Shown piece by piece: positions 1 to 5,422 of a stretch of 5,474 nt of DNA. The notes beneath the pieces were generated by a model. That model was not told the origin of the DNA. It saw only the letters and a list, made by a program, of their open reading frames with translations, and made no database searches. This stretch comes from Alphaproteobacteria bacterium (lineage in GTDB: Bacteria > Pseudomonadota > Alphaproteobacteria > Rhodobacterales > Rhodobacteraceae). The position numbers and the translations under genes were made by a program. The stretch is taken from contig RFIR01000422.1 of assembly GCA_003695135.1 (NCBI GenBank), forward strand, positions 1 through 5,474. Direction: 5' to 3'. Every line of letters starts with the position of its first letter. Position 1 is the stretch's first letter.

Positions 1-644
1 CCCTCGCGCGTCACCGCCAGCACCAGCTCCGGTTCGGGATTGTTCCAGTGCGAGGCCGGGTGCAGGCCCACCCGCGCGCCGCAACCGACCGCGGACAGCA
101 CCGGGGCCTTGGTGAACACCTCGGCATCGGGGCCGATGCCGACCTCGAGATATTGCGACCAGAGGCCCATCTCGCTCAGCACCCGCTTGACCTCGGCAGC
201 CTTCTCCGAGCCCGGTTCAAGCCCGCGCAGCGACCCGCCGAGGACCGGCTCGAGCCTGGCCCGCAGCGCCTCGGCCCGGGCCGGATCGCCGCGTGCCTGC
301 TCCTCGACCACGCGCTCGATCATCGAGGCGGCGAAGGTGACGCCGGCGGCCTTGATCACCTGCAGGTCGCAGGGTGCGAGCAGCCGGTCGCACGCCTCGG
401 CCACCGCCCCGTCGAGGAAGTGCTGCAGGGGCCCGAGATCGGGAAAGTCTCCGCGCAGCGATGCCGGCAGATCGGGCCGTTCGAGCAGACGCGAGGTGGT
501 CGGCGCGAGAGCGGATATGTCAAGGCAGCGCCCCTCCCGGACCAGCACCGGCACCGGGCCGGCAACTGCCTCGACCCAGACCCGGCCGATCAGGATCGCG
601 TCGCGATCATGCGGCAGGATCGTTTCTGCTGGAAGGCTCGCCAT
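1..644 (-). CDS. FAH-fold sugar-acid dehydratase, XylX-like (partial, C-terminus off the left edge)
   Basis: The visible part is the first 214 codons, starting at ATG 644-642 and running off the left edge with no stop. The translation shows the fumarylacetoacetate hydrolase (FAH) family signature. Residues 98-120 read KAAGVTFAASMIERVVEE and onward, LWSQYLEV lies at 161-168, and SHWNNPEPELVL lies at 198-209. E204 and E206 of the PEPE motif match the family's first two metal-ligand glutamates; the third acidic ligand should lie beyond the edge. From memory, this layout matches Caulobacter XylX, the 2-keto-3-deoxy-D-xylonate dehydratase of the Weimberg pathway, which yields alpha-ketoglutarate semialdehyde. 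The match includes an LLGR-like N-terminus, LAPxDLQ before KAAGVTF, and GPDAEVFTK. The fold is seen, while the exact substrate is inferred, since no other pentose-pathway gene is visible. It is the third gene of the operon, 12 bases after the dehydrogenase stop, with an AGGCGG ribosome site overlapping that stop. It should be cytoplasmic. The main alternative is a related FAH hydrolase acting on another keto acid. Confidence 0.85.
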   Translation of the reverse strand, partial: MASLPAETILPHDRDAILIGRVWVEAVAGPVPVLVREGRCLDISALAPTTSRLLERPDLPASLRGDFPDLGPLQHFLDGAVAEACDRLLAPCDLQVIKAAGVTFAASMIERVVEEQARGDPARAEALRARLEPVLGGSLRGLEPGSEKAAEVKRVLSEMGLWSQYLEVGIGPDAEVFTKAPVLSAVGCGARVGLHPASHWNNPEPELVLAVTRE

Positions 645-656
645 CGCGCGGGCCGC

Positions 657-1427
657 CTATTTCGGGGCCATGCGGATGGCGCCGTCAAGCCGGATCACCT
701 CGCCATTGAGCATGTCGTTGGCCACGATGTGGGTGACGAGCGCAGCGTATTCGGCCGGATTGCCCAGCCGGGCCGGAAACGGCACCTGCGCGCCGAGGCT
801 CTGCTGCGCCTCCTCCGGCAGGCCCTTCAGCATCGGGGTCAGGAACAGCCCCGGCGCGATGGTCATGACCCGGATGCCGGCGCGGGAGAGATCGCGCGCC
901 ATCGGCAGCGTCATGCCCACCACCCCGCCCTTCGAGGCCGAATAGGCGATCTGGCCGACCTGCCCGTCGAAGGCGGCGACCGAGGCGGTGTTGACGATGA
1001 CGCCGCGCCCGCCATCGGGGGTGATCGGCTCGGCCGCGCACATGCCGGCGGCCGACTGGGTGGCGACATTGAATGTGCCGATCAGGTTGATCGAGATGCA
1101 GCGGGCGAACATCTGCGGATCATGCGGCCTGCCCTCGCGGTCGACGCTGCGCGCCGCCCAGCCGACGCCGGCGCAGTTGACGCAGATGCGCTCCTGCCCA
1201 TGCGCGGCGCGCGCCGTCTCCAGCGCCGCGCTCACCGAAGCGGGGTCGGAGACGTCGGTCCTCACGAACAGCCCGCCGATCTCGGCCGCCAGCGCCTCGC
1301 CCTCGGCCTCGTTGAGATCGAGCAGCGCGACCTTCGCCCCCTGCCCGGCCAGCTCCCGCGCGGTGGCCGCGCCCAGCCCCGAGGCCCCGCCGGTCACCAG
1401 CGCGGCCATGCCTTCGCCAATCTGCAT
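657..1427 (-). CDS. 3-hydroxyacyl-CoA dehydrogenase type II (HSD10-like SDR)
   Basis: This complete 256-residue short-chain dehydrogenase has the usual length. It has the NAD-binding glycine motif TGGASGLG at 12-19 and D37 at the end of strand 2, which favours NAD over NADP. NCAG at 84-87 replaces the commoner NNAG. The catalytic tetrad is N114, S149, Y162 and K166 (YxxxK). The stretches INLIGTFNVA, NTASVAAFDGQVGQ, AYSASKGG, GIRVMTIAPGLF, QVPFPARLGNPAEYA and LNGEVIRLDGAIRM are very close to what I remember of human HSD17B10/HADH2. I therefore call it a type II 3-hydroxyacyl-CoA dehydrogenase. That family oxidises 3-hydroxyacyl-CoA or 2-methyl-3-hydroxybutyryl-CoA to the ketoacyl-CoA in fatty-acid or isoleucine breakdown. 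It should be a cytoplasmic tetramer. ATG 1427 lies 3 bases after the rhodanese stop, with AGAAGG inside the end of that gene as the ribosome site. Family is very sure; physiological substrate is inferred. Confidence 0.96.
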   Translation of the reverse strand: MQIGEGMAALVTGGASGLGAATARELAGQGAKVALLDLNEAEGEALAAEIGGLFVRTDVSDPASVSAALETARAAHGQERICVNCAGVGWAARSVDREGRPHDPQMFARCISINLIGTFNVATQSAAGMCAAEPITPDGGRGVIVNTASVAAFDGQVGQIAYSASKGGVVGMTLPMARDLSRAGIRVMTIAPGLFLTPMLKGLPEEAQQSLGAQVPFPARLGNPAEYAALVTHIVANDMLNGEVIRLDGAIRMAPK

Positions 1428-1430
1428 CCT

Positions 1431-1883
1431 TCAGCCCTTCTTTTTCTGTCGCGGAACCACCGGGTGCCCCGCCTCCTTCCAGCCTGCGAAACCCTCGGTG
1501 ATATGCGCCACGCGCAGCCCCAGCCGCTGCGCCACATCCGCCGCCAGCACCGAGCGCAGCCCGCCGGCGCAGTAGAACACGAACTTGCGGTCCTGCGCGA
1601 AGATGTCCCTTGCATAGGGGCTGGCGCGGTCGATCCAGAATTCCAGCATCCCGCGCGGCGCGTGATAGGCGTTGGGGATCATGCCGTCGCGGTCGAGCTC
1701 GCGCACGTCGCGGATGTCGATCAGCTGCACCGCGGGATCGTCTGGCAGGCCTGCGGCTTCGGCGACCGGGATCTCCTCGATCCGCGCCCGCGCCTCGGCG
1801 ATCATCCGCTCAAGCGTGGTCTTGCCGCCCGATCCGGCTGGCGCTGCCGACCCGGTGCCGCGGTCCCTCTTCACCTCTGTCAA
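1431..1883 (-). CDS. Single-domain rhodanese-like sulfurtransferase
   Basis: The 150-residue product is a single rhodanese domain preceded by about 30 basic, glycine-rich, probably flexible residues. Visible family marks are LIDIRDVREL (54-63; D56, R58, E62), the active-site loop C105-A-G-G-L-R110, and the C-terminal GFAGWKEAGHPV (131-142). The catalytic cysteine is present, so it should be able to carry a persulfide. The loop is six residues long, the sulfurtransferase type rather than the longer phosphatase type. No signal peptide is seen, so it is cytoplasmic. The start is TTG at 1883-1881: no ATG fits in frame before M27, an in-frame stop lies upstream at 1937-1935, and GGGGGAGGG lies 4-5 bases before the TTG. 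GTG at 1874 is possible but worse placed. It is the first gene of the operon with the HSD10-like dehydrogenase. Its physiological sulfur acceptor is unknown. Confidence 0.93.
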   Translation of the reverse strand: MTEVKRDRGTGSAAPAGSGGKTTLERMIAEARARIEEIPVAEAAGLPDDPAVQLIDIRDVRELDRDGMIPNAYHAPRGMLEFWIDRASPYARDIFAQDRKFVFYCAGGLRSVLAADVAQRLGLRVAHITEGFAGWKEAGHPVVPRQKKKG

Positions 1884-2097
1884 GCATCCCTCCCCCGGCC
1901 GCCTGCGCTATCTGCGCCCGGGCGGCTGCGGAGGTCAAGGGCGGCGGGAAGGAGAGGGTTCCGGGCGCCTCGCGACGGCGGGACCGGCGCGGCTATGGTG
2001 GCGGCATGGGCAGGGGCAGGCGCCGCGCGCATCGGCGCCAGCCGAACGCATTCGCAACAGGCGGGAGGCGGGCTCGCCGCCGGCAGCGGCTTCGAAC
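1884..2097. other. Intergenic region with a GC-rich hairpin
   Basis: These 214 bases separate the small gene from the rhodanese gene, both on the minus strand. A perfect 7-bp inverted repeat (2019-2025 GGCGCCG with 2033-2039 CGGCGCC, 7-base loop) lies about 60 bases after the small gene stop. No T run follows it on either strand, so it is not a typical intrinsic terminator. It could slow polymerase or be a chance result of the high GC. The only other item I see is the weak promoter near 1907-1938. Reading frames crossing this stretch look like shadows of GC-rich sequence. Confidence 0.4.
1907..1938 (-). promoter_or_regulatory. Possible promoter of the rhodanese-dehydrogenase-FAH operon
   Basis: On the minus strand TTGACC (1938-1933) resembles a -35 box. 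An AT-containing patch, CAGATAGC, follows 18-20 bases downstream as the only candidate -10. It would start transcription about 15-20 bases before the TTG start codon. The -10 is poor and the spacing long, so this is a weak call based on position and one good hexamer. Confidence 0.25.
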
Positions 2098-2307
2098 TCA
2101 GCTGCGGAACGAGATCGTCTGACAGCCGGCCCCGGCAGCGGTGGCAAAGCTTGCCTGCTGTGGCAGAAGGGCCTCGCCATCCTCTCGGACATCCCAGCCG
2201 TCGAAGGATTTCTGCCCGACGCGGACGCGCAGGCGACCATCGGCGAGCCTTTCCACGAGTTCCCCCTGGACCGACATGTGACTTCCAAGCGTGATGGTTC
2301 TGAGCAT
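2098..2307 (-). CDS. Small 69-residue protein of unknown function
   Basis: I do not recognise this gene with certainty. ATG 2307-2305 is chosen because GGGGAG (2319-2314) lies exactly 6 bases upstream. A longer frame starting at 2403 has no such site and would add 32 unlikely basic residues. The product starts MLRTITLGSHMSVQGELVERL, continues ADGRLRVRVGQKSFDGWDV, and ends in a less ordered tail with one cysteine near the C-terminus. Alternating hydrophobic residues in the first 45 suggest a small beta-rich domain. There is no signal peptide or membrane segment. The VQG...DGR..VRVG pattern reminds me of short conserved proteins in Rhodobacteraceae, but I cannot confirm a family. It stands alone, transcribed away from the antiporter, with a leader of about 110 bases. 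Confidence 0.68.
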   Translation of the reverse strand: MLRTITLGSHMSVQGELVERLADGRLRVRVGQKSFDGWDVREDGEALLPQQASFATAAGAGCQTISFRS

Positions 2308-2313
2308 CTTGTT

Positions 2314-2319
2314 CTCCCC
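2314..2319 (-). promoter_or_regulatory. Ribosome-binding site fixing the start of the 69-residue gene
   Basis: GGGGAG on the minus strand, 6 bases before ATG 2307. It is the strongest Shine-Dalgarno match in this frame and decides the start over the longer reading at 2403. Confidence 0.7.
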
Positions 2320-2382
2320 AGCAAGTGCCCCGGTTTCTCCCCAACTGCCTGACGTCACCCTACGCGTCTGCCTCGTTGCTGT

Positions 2383-2399
2383 CTTGTGTCTAGCACAAG
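2383..2399. promoter_or_regulatory. CTTGTG/CACAAG dyad, operator-like
   Basis: A perfect 6-bp inverted repeat, CTTGTG-TCTAG-CACAAG, 17 bases in all. It lies in the divergent intergenic region, in the presumed transcribed leader of the small minus-strand gene and just downstream of its predicted transcription start. Its size suits a dimeric helix-turn-helix regulator. No regulator gene is visible in the window, so binding is an inference. Confidence 0.35.
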
Positions 2400-2423
2400 C
2401 CAATTGTTAAAGATTTGTGGCAA

Positions 2424-2453
2424 ATTTTTGACCTAGACGAAAGTTTCTGTCAA
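2424..2453 (-). promoter_or_regulatory. Probable promoter of the 69-residue gene
   Basis: On the minus strand a perfect TTGACA (2453-2448) is followed after 18 bases by AAAAAT (2429-2424), which matches the -10 consensus at four of six positions. The surrounding 60 bases are clearly more AT-rich than the rest of the window. Transcription would start near 2417, giving a leader of about 110 bases. A TTGAC/GTCAA dyad (2428-2432 with 2449-2453) overlaps it. Confidence 0.45.
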
Positions 2454-2513
2454 TACAAGTCATGGTTGTGGCGGATTTCCGGCGGTGATGTCGCAGCGCC
2501 GGCCCGCCGCCGA

Positions 2514-2543
2514 TTGCCGTCCGGTCCGCCCGCCCGTTATAAC
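2514..2543 (+). promoter_or_regulatory. Promoter of the NhaP-type antiporter gene
   Basis: TTGCCG (2514-2519) and TATAAC (2538-2543) are separated by 18 bases, a good sigma-70-like pair in a GC-rich context. Transcription would start near 2550, about 36 bases before the ATG. The -10 is part of the 8-base palindrome GTTATAAC (2536-2543). Confidence 0.55.
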
Positions 2544-2570
2544 GCGCCACAGTCGCCGGCACGAGCGCGC

Positions 2571-2579
2571 GGAGGAAGG
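2571..2579 (+). promoter_or_regulatory. Ribosome-binding site fixing the antiporter start
   Basis: GGAGGAAGG ends 6 bases before ATG 2586. It selects this start over an in-frame upstream start at 2415, which would add 57 charged residues uncharacteristic of the family and lies upstream of the promoter. Confidence 0.8.
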
Positions 2580-2585
2580 CTCGAC

Positions 2586-3836
2586 ATGGACCCCCGACAG
2601 ATCGCCGCCCTTCTGATCGTCCTCGCCGGCGCCTTCGGCGCGGTGAACTATCTCGTCTTCCGCCTGCCCTCGGCGATCGGCATCCTGGTGGTGGCCTTCA
2701 TCGCCTCGCTGGGCGTTCTGGGGGTCGATGCGCTCATTCCCGCGCTCGACATCGCGGCACAGGTGCGCGGCGTGGTCGCGGAGATCGCGTTTTCCGAGGC
2801 GCTGCTGGAAGGCATGCTGGGGCTCCTCCTGTTTGCCGGCGCGCTGCATGTGCAGCTGGCCGATCTGCGCAGCCAGGCCCGCATCATCACGCTGATGGCG
2901 ACGCTCGGCGTTGCGCTGTCCACGGTGGTCGTCGGCTTCGGCTTTCACTGGCTCATGGGCGTGCCGCTGATGGTGGCGCTGGTCTTCGGGGCGCTGATCT
3001 CGCCCACCGATCCGGTGGCGGTGCTCGGGGTGATGAAGGAGGCGAATCTGCCCGGGAGCCTGACCACCAAGATCGCCGGCGAATCGCTGTTCAATGACGG
3101 TGTGGGCTATGTGGTATTCCTGGTTCTGGCCGGGCTGGCCTTTCCGGGGACCGGCAGTCACGTCTCCGACGAGCCGGGTGAAATCGCGCTCTTCTTCGTG
3201 CAGGAGGCGCTGGGCGGCGCGGTTCTGGGCGGCATTCTCGGCTGGCTTGTCTTCCAGTTGATGAAGCGCATCGACGATTACGCGCTGGAGGTGCTGCTCT
3301 CGCTCGGGCTGGCCTTCGGCGGATACGAGCTGGCGACGACGCTGCATCTCTCCGGCCCGATCATGGCGGTGGTGGCGGGGCTCTTCATCGGCGATGTCGG
3401 GGTGAAATACGGCATGTCGGAAGAGACGCGCCAGTATCTCAACGCGTTCTGGACCCTCATCGACGAGATCCTCAACGCGGTGCTGTTCCTGCTGATCGGG
3501 GTGGAGGTGTTTGCCATCACCCTCGATCTCGACACGCTTTACGCCGGGGTCGCGGCGATTGCGCTCGCGCTGGTCGGGCGGCTGGCGGCGGTGGCGATCC
3601 CGGTCGCACTGCTCCGGCCCTTCCGGGACTACACAAAAGGCGTGGTGCCGATCATGACCTGGGGCGGGCTGAAGGGCGGCATCTCGGTCGCCCTCGCGCT
3701 CAGCCTGCCCGACAGCGAATGGAAGCCGCTGGTGCTGACCGCAACCTATGTGGTGGTGCTGTTCTCCATCGTCGTGCAGGGGCTGACCATCGCCCCGCTG
3801 GCCAAGCGCATCGGCCGCGAGCCGGGGCTGATCTGA
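2586..3836 (+). CDS. CPA1/NhaP-type cation:proton antiporter
   Basis: The 416-residue inner-membrane protein has about 12-13 hydrophobic segments, the size of NhaP-type Na+(K+)/H+ antiporters. Such proteins exchange cytoplasmic cations for protons to control pH and salt. Visible family motifs are ISPTDPVAV (138-145, with T141-D142) and GESLFNDGVG (165-174), whose N170-D171 pair is the ion-binding site of electroneutral CPA1 members. Also present are FLLIGVE (302-308), the conserved arginine in GRLAAV (R332), and WGGLKGGISVALAL (359-372); the last carries a lysine where many relatives have arginine. There is no long cytosolic C-terminal domain (no TrkA-C or cNMP-binding module), so regulation by such a domain is not expected. 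The start at 2586 is set by the ribosome site, with a promoter just upstream. It reads in the same direction as the exported-protein genes, but a 180-base gap with its own promoter-like box suggests separate transcription. The ion preference (Na+, K+ or Li+) cannot be read from sequence. Confidence 0.94.
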   Translation: MDPRQIAALLIVLAGAFGAVNYLVFRLPSAIGILVVAFIASLGVLGVDALIPALDIAAQVRGVVAEIAFSEALLEGMLGLLLFAGALHVQLADLRSQARIITLMATLGVALSTVVVGFGFHWLMGVPLMVALVFGALISPTDPVAVLGVMKEANLPGSLTTKIAGESLFNDGVGYVVFLVLAGLAFPGTGSHVSDEPGEIALFFVQEALGGAVLGGILGWLVFQLMKRIDDYALEVLLSLGLAFGGYELATTLHLSGPIMAVVAGLFIGDVGVKYGMSEETRQYLNAFWTLIDEILNAVLFLLIGVEVFAITLDLDTLYAGVAAIALALVGRLAAVAIPVALLRPFRDYTKGVVPIMTWGGLKGGISVALALSLPDSEWKPLVLTATYVVVLFSIVVQGLTIAPLAKRIGREPGLI

Positions 3837-3880
3837 GCGGCGGGCGGATGCGGACCGCAGGGCCGGGCCGAACTCCGGCG

Positions 3881-3912
3881 TTGACAAAACCGCCGATCGC
3901 ACGCAGTCTATC
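3881..3912 (+). promoter_or_regulatory. Possible promoter for the exported-protein operon
   Basis: A perfect TTGACA (3881-3886) lies 45 bases after the antiporter stop. The best -10 candidates are within CAGTCTATC (3904-3912), TCTATC giving a 20-base spacer and CAGTCT a 17-base one. Either would start transcription near 3918 and give a leader of about 100 bases. The -35 is good and the -10 poor. Confidence 0.38.
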
Positions 3913-3934
3913 GTTGGTGAAGCGGGGGCGTCTG

Positions 3935-4005
3935 CTCGACACCGGGGTGAGAAGCCGGGCGTGGCGAAGATGTCTCTCGCCACCGTAATTGCGGCTGGTG
4001 TCGAG
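3935..4005 (+). promoter_or_regulatory. Structured 5' leader hiding the ribosome-binding site
   Basis: CTCGACACCGG (3935-3945) pairs with CTGGTGTCGAG (3995-4005) over 11 base pairs, all Watson-Crick except one G-U. The 49-base interior contains a second perfect 7-bp hairpin, GTGGCGA (3961-3967) with TCGCCAC (3977-3983). The 3' arm of the outer stem includes GAG of GAGG (4003-4006), the only ribosome-site candidate for the TTG start at 4017. When folded, the element should therefore lower translation of the next gene. It matches no riboswitch class I know. It could be a ligand- or temperature-responsive leader, or a protein-binding RNA. No T run follows, so a terminator is unlikely. Confidence 0.45.
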
Positions 4006-4016
4006 GTTGAAAAAAA

Positions 4017-4688
4017 TTGATTGCGCTAGCCGTTTTCCGGAACCTCCTGCCCGACATCGGCCGTACCGCCGCGGTGCTCTGCGCGCTCATCCTCGGCCTC
4101 GCCTTGCCGAACCCGTCTGAGGCGCAGGGGCTGGTCTGCGATGCGGACCCGCTGGGCCGGGACTGCATCGAATGCATCCTGACAACGCTTGAGGACAGCC
4201 GTCTGGGCGTTTGCTACCAGACCGCGCCCGCCCTGCCGCCGCCACGGGAGGCCGATGCCCCCTGCCCACGACGGCGCAAGCAAATCGAGACGGCGATCCG
4301 CGGCGCGCGGCTGGAGCTGCAGGCGCTGATGGTGGCCAATGCCGGGCTGGCGGCAAAGCTGACACGCTTCGACGATTCCGGGCAGAGCTGCGACATGCTG
4401 TCCGAGGATCTGGCCGAGGATCTCGCACGGCCGCCGGCCACCGGCAACAGCGCCGCGCAGCTGATCGCCTGTCTCGGCGATCAGATGCAGGAGGTCGACG
4501 CCTTGTTCGACCGCCGCGAGAACGGGGTGGACAATCGCGGCTCGGAGCTCCTGCGCCGGCGGATGCTGGTGCTGGGCGATGCGATCATCGAGCTGTCGGA
4601 ATTCAGCCAGATCATGGAACGCCAGATCACCCGCGCCGGGCAGCTGCAGAGCCGGGCGCGCAACTATCTCGATCTGTGCAGTTTCTGA
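4017..4688 (+). CDS. Exported cysteine-rich helical protein, unknown function
   Basis: I do not recognise this 223-residue protein. The N-terminus has arginines at 8 and 16, a hydrophobic stretch at about 17-31, and a signal-peptidase-like PSEA|QG site after residue 36, so it should be exported to the periplasm or beyond. The mature part carries eight cysteines (41, 50, 53, 66, 83, 125, 152, 221), an even number that would allow four disulfides. Five cluster in the first 50 mature residues, including a CxxC-like C50-I-E-C53. From about 84 on it is charged and helical (84-118, 145-168, 175-220) with coiled-coil character. The start is TTG at 4017: an in-frame stop lies at 4008-4010 and there is no ATG. 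A GTG at 4074 would leave a signal peptide without its basic end. GAGG (4003-4006), 10 bases upstream, is the likely ribosome site. It is the first gene of an operon with the next two exported proteins. Confidence 0.8.
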   Translation: MIALAVFRNLLPDIGRTAAVLCALILGLALPNPSEAQGLVCDADPLGRDCIECILTTLEDSRLGVCYQTAPALPPPREADAPCPRRRKQIETAIRGARLELQALMVANAGLAAKLTRFDDSGQSCDMLSEDLAEDLARPPATGNSAAQLIACLGDQMQEVDALFDRRENGVDNRGSELLRRRMLVLGDAIIELSEFSQIMERQITRAGQLQSRARNYLDLCSF

Positions 4689-4700
4689 CCGGCCATGCGC

Positions 4701-4707
4701 AAGGGAG
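4701..4707 (+). promoter_or_regulatory. Ribosome-binding site deciding the start of the second exported protein
   Basis: AAGGGAG ends 5 bases before ATG 4713. The alternative ATG at 4695 lies upstream of this site and has no Shine-Dalgarno of its own, so the shorter protein is preferred. Confidence 0.65.
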
Positions 4708-4712
4708 TTGCC

Positions 4713-5387
4713 ATGCTCAGACCACTCGTCCTTACCGTCGCCCTCGCCGCAGGAGCGACCCAAGCTCAGACGGAGGCCCCCCGTGAACAGGCTGATGCCG
4801 GCTGCCGCGAACGGGCAAGCTTTACCGAGGCGGTGCCACGGCCCGATCAGGAAAAGACCATCGCCTATCTGCGGGAGGGGGTCGGGGCGCTCTCGGGCTG
4901 CATCGACAGCTTCCTCGCCCGGGTCAAGGCGCTGGAGGAACGCGGCGAGGAGCCCGACTGGGACACCGTCAATCGCGAGTTGCAGCGAATCATCGACGCC
5001 TATGGCGGCGAGGTCAAGCGGCTGACCGGCCCCGATGGGGTGCTGGAAACCGCTCAGCTTCTCGTCGCCAGCCTCGATGCCGAGCGCAAGAACGCCGAAA
5101 GGCTATTTCCCGACGAGAAAGAGCGCGAGGCGCGGCTGGCCGAGATCGAGTCGCTGAAGTCACGCATGACCGAGGCCATCGACACGGTCGACACCACCGC
5201 GACCACGATCAACCAGCTTCTTCGCGAATTCCTCAAGATGCGTCCGCGCATTGCCTTCGACATCCGCCTGCAGCGGCTCAATCAGGCGGTGGGCGATCTG
5301 GAACAGATCGCCGCCCAGACCCGGGACCTGGTCCCGGCACTGGAGGCAGCGCAGAAGACCCAGACCACGCCGGCGACCGGCGACTGA
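4713..5387 (+). CDS. Exported alpha-helical coiled-coil protein, unknown function
   Basis: This is an unrecognised 224-residue protein. It begins MLRPLVLTVALAAG and has a clear ATQA|Q signal-peptidase site after residue 18. It is not a lipoprotein, since no cysteine sits at the cleavage site. The mature protein has only two cysteines, C31 and C63, which could form one disulfide bracing the N-terminus. The rest is almost wholly helical and highly charged. Predicted helices lie at about 45-77, 84-104, 110-132, 134-176 and 180-214, with heptad-like spacing of leucines (LAEIESLKSRM, LNQAVGDLEQIAAQ). The C-terminus is a short polar threonine/proline tail. It starts 24 bases after the preceding stop and ends 35 bases before the next start, so it is the middle gene of the exported operon. 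Like its upstream neighbour it is about 220 residues, exported and helix-rich, but without clear sequence identity by eye. A periplasmic scaffold or adaptor role is possible but only inferred. Confidence 0.85.
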   Translation: MLRPLVLTVALAAGATQAQTEAPREQADAGCRERASFTEAVPRPDQEKTIAYLREGVGALSGCIDSFLARVKALEERGEEPDWDTVNRELQRIIDAYGGEVKRLTGPDGVLETAQLLVASLDAERKNAERLFPDEKEREARLAEIESLKSRMTEAIDTVDTTATTINQLLREFLKMRPRIAFDIRLQRLNQAVGDLEQIAAQTRDLVPALEAAQKTQTTPATGD

Positions 5388-5422
5388 CCCGCCGTTATCC
5401 CGCAAGATGAAAGGACCCGAAC

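Noticed and set aside
2019..2039. GC hairpin as an intrinsic terminator for the small gene
   Set aside because: The 7-bp stem is perfect, but no T run follows on either strand, so I list it only as a hairpin.
48..2294. A 748-codon open frame on the plus strand across the whole left operon
   Set aside because: It is antisense to three well-supported minus-strand genes with clear families and intact motifs. Its product is rich in Arg, Ala, Pro, His and Gly with no domain, as expected for the complement of GC-rich codons.
1880..2344. A 154-codon minus-strand frame spanning the small gene and the following gap
   Set aside because: It overlaps the better supported 69-residue gene in another frame, has no good ribosome site, and shows arginine/proline/cysteine-rich low-complexity character.
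2415..2585. N-terminal extension of the antiporter from 2415
   Set aside because: It would add 57 charged residues not typical of the family, lies upstream of the TTGCCG/TATAAC promoter, and lacks a ribosome site, while ATG 2586 has a strong one.
3862..3879. GCCGG/CCGGC hairpin as a terminator of the antiporter gene
   Set aside because: Only five base pairs and no T run; common by chance at this GC content.
2460..3983. A 507-codon open frame on the minus strand opposite the antiporter gene
   Set aside because: Its product is a histidine/arginine/glutamine/aspartate-rich composition artefact with no domain, while the plus strand encodes a clear NhaP-type protein.
3900..4016. tRNA, SRP RNA or known riboswitch in the leader before 4017
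   Set aside because: No T-loop GTTCRA signature, no SRP GGAA-type core and no riboswitch consensus I can recall, so it is kept as an unassigned structured leader.
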